A program made the position numbers and the translations under genes. A stretch of 64,000 nucleotides of DNA from Clostridium sp. CAG:780 (GTDB taxonomy: Bacteria > Bacillota > Clostridia > TANB77 > CAG-508), in NCBI GenBank assembly GCA_000434195.1, contig HF994471.1, positions 1 to 64,000 on the forward strand, written 5' to 3'. Shown here piece after piece: positions 46,677 through 52,556 of this stretch. Each line of letters begins with the position of its first letter. Position 1 is the stretch's first letter. The notes under the pieces are model-generated. The model was not told the DNA's origin. It was given only the letters and a program-made list of their open reading frames with translations, and made no database searches.

Positions 46677-46706
46677 ACACAGGCAGTAGGAATGCCTGTG
46701 TTTTTT
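46677..46706 (+). terminator. Terminator of the 43-residue peptide gene
   Basis: ACACAGGCA (46677-46685) pairs with TGCCTGTGT (46693-46701), 7-base loop, followed by a T run to 46706; flanking A and T runs extend the stem. Confidence 0.93.
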
Positions 46707-46819
46707 CGTAATCCTTTGGATTACATTCCAACTTTTAAAGGTTGTGTTCTATGAAATCTCCACTATAATACATTATACTATATTTATAAAAATATGCAAT
46801 ACTTTTTAGTAAAATTTAA

Positions 46820-46876
46820 TCATAATCGTTCGACAAATTTCGTTTTTTGTTGCAAAATTAAAAAGAATAAACACAT
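46820..46876 (-). CDS. Micro-ORF of 18 residues after rpmE
   Basis: ATG at 46876 with AAGGAG placed 7 bases upstream, then 18 codons to a TGA. The peptide begins MCLFF and is hydrophobic, then basic. It is 27 bases downstream of rpmE on the same strand. With such a short frame, only the well-spaced ribosome binding site supports it. Confidence 0.25.
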   Translation of the reverse strand: MCLFFLILQQKTKFVERL

Positions 46877-46903
46877 ATGTTTACTCCTTCTAATATATTT
46901 AAA

Positions 46904-47104
46904 TTATTGAATTCCATATTTCTTTTTGAATTTGTCTGCTCTACCACCTGTTGTTTCTCTTTTTAAGTTACCTGTCCAGAATGGATGACATTTTGAGCAA
47001 ACATCAACTTTCATATCTTTTTTTGTTGATCCTGCTTTTATAACATTTCCACATGCACATGTGATTGTTGTTTCTGCATAATTTGGATGTATTCCTTCTT
47101 TCAC
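46904..47104 (-). CDS. rpmE: 50S ribosomal protein L31, zinc-binding type
   Basis: 66 residues from a GTG start at 47104 with AGAGGTG upstream. The four zinc Cys residues (Cys16, Cys18, Cys36, Cys39) are all present, so this is the zinc-replete (C+) paralog. An ATG 14 codons upstream would add a tail not found in the family and would swallow the ribosome binding site. Confidence 0.96.
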   Translation of the reverse strand: MKEGIHPNYAETTITCACGNVIKAGSTKKDMKVDVCSKCHPFWTGNLKRETTGGRADKFKKKYGIQ

Positions 47105-47191
47105 TGTTAATTCACCTCTCCCTTTTTTTATAAAACTACCATCCACTATAATAACATAATCTTATTATATTTTCAAGAGTTAATTATATTT

Positions 47192-47359
47192 TTATTTATT
47201 TTGTTCAATATTACTAATTTCATTTGCTTGTTGCATGTATTCTATAGAACTTTCTACCTCTTGTTTCAGAGAATATTTTTTTACTATTTTGTTTACAATG
47301 TTAAATAAGCAAGCGATTATTAATATTGCCATTAATAATTTTTTCCAAATCTTAGCCAT
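47192..47359 (-). CDS. Small single-helix membrane protein, 55 residues
   Basis: ATG at 47359 with AGGAG placed 6 bases upstream. Basic start (MAKIWKK), one membrane helix (about 8-24), then a basic and finally an acidic Gln/Asn/Glu-rich tail. It lies 91 bases downstream of the sensor kinase and upstream of rpmE on the same strand. It could be an accessory to the kinase, but no family is recognised. Not similar to AgrD-type autoinducer precursors (no Cys followed by acidic tail). Confidence 0.6.
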   Translation of the reverse strand: MAKIWKKLLMAILIIACLFNIVNKIVKKYSLKQEVESSIEYMQQANEISNIEQNK

Positions 47360-47450
47360 TTTTTTCTCCTAATAATTTTTACTATATTCTATTATAGTTA
47401 ATTTTCCGCTTTTTGTCAACTAAAAATTGTTCTTTTTACTGTTTTTGGTG

Positions 47451-48914
47451 TTATTTTTTTATGTTTTCTATTGTTATTCTTCCAGTTTTGTCTTTTATTT
47501 TTTCTGATCTATATGTTAGTATTTTGTACTCTGCTTTACCGTCAAATCTAAATATTAAAGTTTTGGTAAAGTCATTTTCTTTCATTGGATGTTTCTCTTC
47601 TATTATCAAAGTACCCTTAGTTTCTTTTAATGTTTCAAATGTTGTGATAAATCCAATTCCTGTTCCACCTTCTTCTTTATGTGTTGTCGCTGGTTCCAAT
47701 CCTAACTTTAATAATGTCTTTGGTTCGAATTCTATTCCTGTGTCTGATATTCGTAGTTCATATATTTTGTCTTTTTCTTCTATCACAGTAACAATACTTC
47801 TAAATTTGTTTTGACTATGGTTTACTGCTATTATTGCATCTCTTATGTGGTCACCTATCAAGGTTACTAATTTATCTTGTGGTATTATTTTATTTACAAG
47901 ATGTCTGATGTCTCCATTTATTTGTAGCTTAAAGTCTATGTTATTTTTTATACACTCACTTTGCATATACTTAAACATATCATCTATTTCTTCAATTTCT
48001 GTTGTTGGCAATTTTTCTATGTGTTTGATTTCTTCTAGTTTATTAGAATATTCTTTTGATAAATTATTTATTTGATCTATGACCGATATTTCGTTAGCCA
48101 TTTCTGTGTTCATGTTAGACAATAGATTGTCTACTTTTAGTTGCATCGCTTTTTGTCTGTTATAAAATTCATGATTTAATTTGCTTATTTCAAATTTTTC
48201 TTTTGAAAGCTCTTCTATTTTATTGTCTTTGTCTTTTATTTCTTTTTCATATTCTTGTATATTTTTCTCTAGTTGTTTTTGTTTGTAGTATACTGTTAGT
48301 GTTTTTTGAATCATTATTATCATGATGACCACTAATACTATGAATGGAAATAATATTTGTTTTACTATTGCCCCGTTTCCTGTTCCTTTTCCAAATAGAC
48401 AATATGCAAACATTATTACTGCACTAATGTTTATCATTATAATGTCTAAATACTCATTATTAGCTTTTTTGTTTAAAAATGTAAATCCGTTTTTAAATCT
48501 CCTGATTTTAAAGAACCCTATAAATAACGCTATTTCAAATATTAAAGCTATTGTTAAGTTTATAATATCTTCTTTAATTTTAATCGTATACATTGGAATC
48601 GCTTCCAATAGCATAGCAACAACCAATCCTATATACGCCATAGCATTAGCAATTAAATTCGCTATGATTAGAGATTTATTTTCATAAACAAATATTATTC
48701 TAATAAACACTATTTGTATAAAGAACAGTATTGCATTTATCAGAATATGATCTATGTATTTGCTTAAAAAGACATAGATTGCAGTATTAACCAAACTTGC
48801 AGCAATCATCTTTATTGAAGTTTTGATATCAATCTTATTATTTGTTATTTTTGCAAATATAAAAAATATTAAGCTATTTATAGTAAAAGTTTTCATTATT
48901 AATTCTATATTCAT
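47451..48914 (-). CDS. GHKL-type sensor histidine kinase (AgrC-like)
   Basis: 487 residues. Six to seven membrane helices (residues 7-205), coiled coil (about 207-245), an H-box with His248 in KLNHEFYNRQ, and a GHKL ATPase domain with N-box GDHIRDAI (Asp in place of the usual second Asn), G1 DTGIEFE and G2 GGTGIGF. The polytopic N-terminus with few extracellular loops is like AgrC, which senses peptides. Its likely partner is the Spo0A-like regulator encoded 256 bases upstream. It has its own promoter (TTGATT 48964-48969, TATAAT 48941-48946, 17-base spacing) and an AGAAGGGG ribosome binding site. Confidence 0.88.
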   Translation of the reverse strand: MNIELIMKTFTINSLIFFIFAKITNNKIDIKTSIKMIAASLVNTAIYVFLSKYIDHILINAILFFIQIVFIRIIFVYENKSLIIANLIANAMAYIGLVVAMLLEAIPMYTIKIKEDIINLTIALIFEIALFIGFFKIRRFKNGFTFLNKKANNEYLDIIMINISAVIMFAYCLFGKGTGNGAIVKQILFPFIVLVVIMIIMIQKTLTVYYKQKQLEKNIQEYEKEIKDKDNKIEELSKEKFEISKLNHEFYNRQKAMQLKVDNLLSNMNTEMANEISVIDQINNLSKEYSNKLEEIKHIEKLPTTEIEEIDDMFKYMQSECIKNNIDFKLQINGDIRHLVNKIIPQDKLVTLIGDHIRDAIIAVNHSQNKFRSIVTVIEEKDKIYELRISDTGIEFEPKTLLKLGLEPATTHKEEGGTGIGFITTFETLKETKGTLIIEEKHPMKENDFTKTLIFRFDGKAEYKILTYRSEKIKDKTGRITIENIKK

Positions 48915-48940
48915 AAGCTCTTCCCCTTCTAAGTAGCTCT

Positions 48941-48969
48941 ATTATATACAAAAAAATGAATGTAATCAA
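48941..48969 (-). promoter_or_regulatory. Promoter of the GHKL kinase gene, embedded in a terminator
   Basis: Read on the minus strand: TTGATT (48969-48964), 17 bases, TATAAT (48946-48941). The -35 lies within the hairpin at 48951-48988 and the -10 directly follows its T run. Confidence 0.65.
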
Positions 48970-48988
48970 TAAATTACACTCATTTTTT
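48951..48988 (-). terminator. Terminator between the 14-codon micro-ORF and the kinase gene
   Basis: TGTAAT (48961-48966) pairs with ATTACA (48973-48978), extended by AAAAAATGA with TCATTTTTT across one mismatch; on the minus strand it ends in seven T residues. Confidence 0.75.
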
Positions 48989-48996
48989 ATATATTA

Positions 48997-49041
48997 CTAT
49001 AATCCTAATATATATTCAAGCCACTCCCAAAAGTCTCTCAT
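48997..49041 (-). CDS. Micro-ORF of 14 residues between response regulator and kinase
   Basis: ATG at 49041 with GGTGGTGAG upstream (about 7 bases), TAG at 48997. The peptide MRDFWEWLEYILGL is amphipathic and rich in aromatic and acidic residues. It lies between a terminator on its upstream side and another just downstream. I found no separate promoter for it, so expression would depend on read-through from the response regulator gene. It may be a signalling or leader peptide, or chance. Confidence 0.35.
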   Translation of the reverse strand: MRDFWEWLEYILGL

Positions 49042-49075
49042 GTGCACTCACCACCAATCTTTTTTATTTTTTACA

Positions 49076-49111
49076 AATAAAAAATACCACTTATACGCCC
49101 TTGTATAAGTG
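49076..49111 (-). terminator. Terminator after the Spo0A-like regulator gene
   Basis: CACTTATAC (49088-49096) pairs perfectly with GTATAAGTG (49103-49111), 6-base loop, followed on the minus strand by GTATTTTTTATTT. It lies 59 bases beyond the stop codon. Confidence 0.85.
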
Positions 49112-49169
49112 ATATTTGGTAGTGTAGTTTTGTTAAATTTTGTAGTTTTTTGTTAGATTTTGTGATTTT

Positions 49170-49961
49170 TTATAATGTCTTTCTTATTTTTTCTACATAA
49201 TAATATATAAATCCAGTAGGTGTTGGTATTCCTGTTTCATGATTTATCTTTGCAGTATAATGTTCTGATAAATCTTCTATTGACGATATTCTCCACGCAT
49301 ATATTATTGCATTTTGCATTGCTCTACTTATTGTACTATCTGGTTTCTTATATTTTGCTGTTAAGTATTGAGTAATTGAGATTTTGCTATCTTTGCTTTC
49401 GCTTGTTAATAAGTATAATATCGCATCATGCAAATATTTTCTTCCTTGTAGATGTGGACTTACTCCTATTATGTCTAACTCTTTATCAACTTTGTCAGAA
49501 ATCATTTTTAATTCTTCTTCGTCATCATTCTCATTGCTTACTGGTATTTCTCTTTCTTTATTTTTATATTCTCTCAATAACAATAATGTATTTATCACTT
49601 TCTCTATCGAGTAGTTTTCTTGCTTTTTGTAAAATATAAAATCCACTTTGCTTTCATGTAGATAGTCATATACTGAATCTGAAAATACATTTGTTGTTAC
49701 TACAATTTTAGGTTTTCTTTCTAATTTCAAATTTTGAAGTCCTTTCAAAAAGTCAAACCCGCTTCCTTGCCCTTCATTTAATTCTAAATCTAAAATTATT
49801 CCTTCTGGCGAATGTCTTTTATATAGTTTTAACCCTTCTTCTGCAGAATTTGTGATTGCTACGAATTCAATTTCATCACTCTTATTCGCAAATTCTACAA
49901 ACTTATTACATTCGTTTTTGTCATCTTCTATTAATAATAGTTTCATTGGTACTTTGCTCAT
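49170..49961 (-). CDS. Response regulator with Spo0A-type DNA-binding domain
   Basis: 263 residues. Receiver domain 5-125 with the acidic pair Asp13-Asp14, phosphoacceptor Asp58 in GIILDLE, the TTN switch residue near 89 and Lys112. Residues about 155-263 match the C-terminal domain of Spo0A: the DIIGVSPHLQGRKYLHDAI helix pair, then YLTAKYKKPDSTISRAMQNAIIYAW (the helix-turn-helix with the S-x-x-E/M-R-A-x-x-x-A-I pattern) and the PTPTGFIYY end. It diverges from canonical Spo0A (no long DIVMLDMIMP type receiver core), so it is a paralog rather than the sporulation master regulator itself. Kinase partner: the GHKL protein downstream. A TGTCGAA box lies in its upstream region. Confidence 0.82.
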   Translation of the reverse strand: MSKVPMKLLLIEDDKNECNKFVEFANKSDEIEFVAITNSAEEGLKLYKRHSPEGIILDLELNEGQGSGFDFLKGLQNLKLERKPKIVVTTNVFSDSVYDYLHESKVDFIFYKKQENYSIEKVINTLLLLREYKNKEREIPVSNENDDEEELKMISDKVDKELDIIGVSPHLQGRKYLHDAILYLLTSESKDSKISITQYLTAKYKKPDSTISRAMQNAIIYAWRISSIEDLSEHYTAKINHETGIPTPTGFIYYYVEKIRKTL

Positions 49962-50029
49962 TTTTTCTGCACTCCTTTATTCTCATTTTTTCATATTTTA
50001 TCACATTTTATCATGGATTTCCATATTTT

Positions 50030-50067
50030 TGTAGTCTGTTTTATCATTTCTTGTCGAATTTTGTAGT
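50030..50067. promoter_or_regulatory. Spo0A-box and repeated TTTTGTAG motifs between divergent regulators
   Basis: The intergenic region between the Spo0A-like gene and the XRE gene contains TGTCGAA (50052-50058), the exact 0A-box heptamer, and two TTTTGTAGT copies (near 50028-50036 and 50060-50068). A third TTTTGTAGT copy lies at 49138-49146, just beyond the stop of the Spo0A-like gene. Autoregulation is plausible but unproven. Confidence 0.4.
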
Positions 50068-50116
50068 TTATTATATGTATTAATAATTACTTTATAAAGA
50101 AAGGATTGATTTGTTT

Positions 50117-50434
50117 ATGTTAAAAAAGGAAATAGGTTTAAGAATTAAGTATATTCGTGAAACTATGGGGTATACTAAAGAAAAGCTTGCTAAGATGCTT
50201 GGAGTATCTGGTCAGTATTTAGGAATGGTTGAACATGGAAAAGGTTGTCTTTCAATAGACAAGATAGGAAAACTTTGTCAGATAACTAATCTCTCTGCTG
50301 ACTATATCTTATTTGGTAAGGATTACTCTTTACCCGCTTCTGCACAAAAAGCTTTAGACGAATATAGTGAAGAACAAATTATATCAGGTTGTGAGACTCT
50401 TGAAAAATTGGCTCTTTTTATCAAAAATTTATAA
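50117..50434 (+). CDS. XRE-family transcriptional regulator
   Basis: 105 residues from the ATG at 50117; an in-frame TTG at 50111 lies closer to the AAGGA site and may be the real start. Residues 8-65 form a Cro/C1-type helix-turn-helix with GYTKEKLAKMLGVSGQYLGMVE, followed by a helical tail. It is divergent from the Spo0A-like regulator and shares its intergenic region, so cross-regulation is possible. It ends at a terminator. Confidence 0.85.
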   Translation: MLKKEIGLRIKYIRETMGYTKEKLAKMLGVSGQYLGMVEHGKGCLSIDKIGKLCQITNLSADYILFGKDYSLPASAQKALDEYSEEQIISGCETLEKLALFIKNL

Positions 50435-50443
50435 AATTCCTTT

Positions 50444-50478
50444 AAAATAAAAAGCATTATGGCTTTTTATTTTTGTAT
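50444..50478 (+). terminator. Terminator after the XRE gene
   Basis: AAAATAAAAAGC (50444-50455) pairs perfectly with GCTTTTTATTTT (50462-50473), 6-base loop, followed by TTG and more T. Confidence 0.88.
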
Positions 50479-50521
50479 ATTTTTCTTATTTCTGCTAACA
50501 CTATTTTTAGAGGTGTAAATG

Positions 50522-51193
50522 ATGAGTACTAATAAGAAAAGTTATTCTTATATTTTTATAATTGTTTTAATTATTATAATTGGAGTAGTTTTATTTTTTA
50601 TTTTTAGAAATAATGGAGAAACTGATAACAATTCTATGAATAATGAAGCTAAACTTGCTCTTGATTCTAATGTTTTAGGAAATAATGATAAAACCAACGA
50701 AATTGCTAATAAAATTGAAAACGCGGTTTCTACCCCAAAAGAAGAAGAGCTTTCTTCTTTTTCTACTGATTTAGGATCAAGTCCAGAAGGTAGACTTACT
50801 AATATTAGAATTACTTGCTCCAAGCTAAATGGTTGTACTGTTGCAAAAGGAGAAACTTTTTCATTCTGTGGAACTATCGGTCCTTCCACTGCAGAAGATG
50901 GATATAAAGAAGCTAGCGTCTTTGTAAATGGTGAAACGGTTCAAGCTCTTGGAGGTGGTAACTGTCAAGTTAGTAGCACTTTGTATAATGCAGTTTTGGC
51001 AGTTCCTGATTTAGAAGTAAAGGAAAGACATGCTCATGGAAAAAAAGTATCTTATGTTCCTGAAGGAAAGGATGCCGCTGTTTCTTATGGTTCTGTTGAT
51101 TTAAAGTTCAAAAATAATACTGCAAATGATATCAAAATGTATTTTAGTACAGATGATAAAACTGTTACTGTTAAAATTGTAAAATTGGTTTAA
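50522..51193 (+). CDS. VanW-family protein
   Basis: 223 residues. N-terminal membrane helix (about 7-27), a polar linker, then the VanW domain (about 85-195) with GETFSFCGTIGPSTAEDGYKEA, the LGGGNCQVSSTLYNA block (Cys near 150) and a beta-rich end. The role of VanW is unknown although it was first found with vancomycin resistance genes; it is common in Clostridia and linked to the cell wall. I use the second of two adjacent ATGs, 7 bases after AGAGGTG. It precedes the D,D-carboxypeptidase. Confidence 0.9.
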   Translation: MSTNKKSYSYIFIIVLIIIIGVVLFFIFRNNGETDNNSMNNEAKLALDSNVLGNNDKTNEIANKIENAVSTPKEEELSSFSTDLGSSPEGRLTNIRITCSKLNGCTVAKGETFSFCGTIGPSTAEDGYKEASVFVNGETVQALGGGNCQVSSTLYNAVLAVPDLEVKERHAHGKKVSYVPEGKDAAVSYGSVDLKFKNNTANDIKMYFSTDDKTVTVKIVKLV

Positions 51194-51253
51194 TTTGCAT
51201 ATTTTTCTCTTATATGAATATTATTTATTAATATTTCATTAGGAGGATTTTTT

Positions 51254-52519
51254 ATGCATTCTTTTCATAAAAAAAGTTTAATAGTTATTTCTCTTTGCAT
51301 TATTTTATTACTTAGTAATTGTTTTATATATGTTCAGTTTGCTGTTGAAAATACGCAATATGTCTGGTGCAATCAGTCAAAGCCTGTCGAGTCAAAAGAA
51401 ACAAGTGCTGGCTTAATTTCGGATTCTGCAACAGTTACTGATAATCCTTTAAATTTAGATTGTGAATCCGCTTGTCTTATTGAACAATCTTCCGGATTGA
51501 TTATATATGATCATAATATGCATGAAAAGCTACGTCCTGCAAGTGTTACAAAAATAATGAGTCTTCTTTTAATTATGGAAGCACTCGATAGTGGTAGGAT
51601 TAGTTTAACAGATACAGTTCCTTGTACAGAAGATGCCGCTGCAATGGGTGGCTCGCAAATTTGGCTTGATGTTCGTGAGACTTTAACTGTTGATGAGATG
51701 TTAAAAGCTATTTGTATTGTGTCTGCAAATGATTGTGTTGTTGCCATGGCAAATTATCTAGAAGGAAGTCAAGAAGCCTTTGTTGCTAAGATGAATGAAA
51801 AAGCTCAAGCACTTGGTATGAATGATACCACTTTTAAAAACTGTCATGGAATCGATGAAGATGGTCATTTAACTTCTGCTTATGACATTGCAATCATGTC
51901 CAGAGAACTTTTAGAAAATCATCCTTCTATTACAAAATATACGACAATTTGGATGGATTCTCTTAGAGATGGAAAATCTAGCTTAGTTAATACAAATAAA
52001 CTTGTTCGTAATTATAATGGCTGCACAGGTTTAAAAACTGGTTCAACGTCTCTTGCCTTATATAATTTGTCAGCTTCTGCAACCAGAAACGGCTTATCTC
52101 TAATTAGTGTAGTTTTAAAGGCTCCTAATCCTAAAACAAGATTTGCAAGTGCTCAAAAGCTTTTAGACTATGGTTTTAATAATTATTCTGTTACTGAGTT
52201 CGGAAAGCAAGGCGATGTTGTTAGAGAGTTAAAAGTCAATAAAGGTTCTTCAAATAGTGTAAATGCAGTCTTAGAAAGCGACGCTAAAGTTCTTGTTTCT
52301 AAGTCTAACAAAGGAGAAATATCTCAGGAAGTTACTCTAGACGAGAGTGTTAATGCTCCGATTTTAAAAGGTCAAAAGCTAGGCGAAGTTTCTTATAGTA
52401 TTAATGGAAGTATTGTATCTACTGTTAATATTATTGCTGACAAAGAAGTCGGAAAGTTGAATTTTGCTAGTATCACAAAATCCACATTTGCTAAGTGGTT
52501 TAATCTTTTTAGAGTTTAA
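51254..52519 (+). CDS. D-alanyl-D-alanine carboxypeptidase (PBP5/DacF family)
   Basis: 421 residues. Trims the D-Ala-D-Ala end of peptidoglycan stem peptides outside the membrane. Signal peptide or anchor at 9-29; active site Ser97-x-x-Lys100 (SVTK), Ser157-Ala-Asn159 and the Lys261-Thr-Gly263 triad; and a PBP5-C type beta domain (about 310-400). No C-terminal amphipathic anchor apart from the final KWFNLFRV. It is one gene downstream of vanW on the same strand (60 bases). Confidence 0.94.
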   Translation: MHSFHKKSLIVISLCIILLLSNCFIYVQFAVENTQYVWCNQSKPVESKETSAGLISDSATVTDNPLNLDCESACLIEQSSGLIIYDHNMHEKLRPASVTKIMSLLLIMEALDSGRISLTDTVPCTEDAAAMGGSQIWLDVRETLTVDEMLKAICIVSANDCVVAMANYLEGSQEAFVAKMNEKAQALGMNDTTFKNCHGIDEDGHLTSAYDIAIMSRELLENHPSITKYTTIWMDSLRDGKSSLVNTNKLVRNYNGCTGLKTGSTSLALYNLSASATRNGLSLISVVLKAPNPKTRFASAQKLLDYGFNNYSVTEFGKQGDVVRELKVNKGSSNSVNAVLESDAKVLVSKSNKGEISQEVTLDESVNAPILKGQKLGEVSYSINGSIVSTVNIIADKEVGKLNFASITKSTFAKWFNLFRV

Positions 52520-52521
52520 AT

Positions 52522-52556
52522 ATAAGACATCTGTTTAGTCAGATGTCTTATTTTAA
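52522..52556. terminator. Bidirectional terminator between dac and GH3 genes
   Basis: ATAAGACATCTG (52522-52533) pairs perfectly with CAGATGTCTTAT (52540-52551), 6-base loop, T-rich on both sides. The genes converge here; the 3' arm overlaps the last bases of the GH3 gene. Confidence 0.9.

Noticed and set aside
46820..46835. TTCGACA at 46829-46835 and a similar heptamer at 28325-28331 as Spo0A boxes
   Set aside because: About five such heptamers are expected by chance in this window; neither lies at a convincing promoter position.
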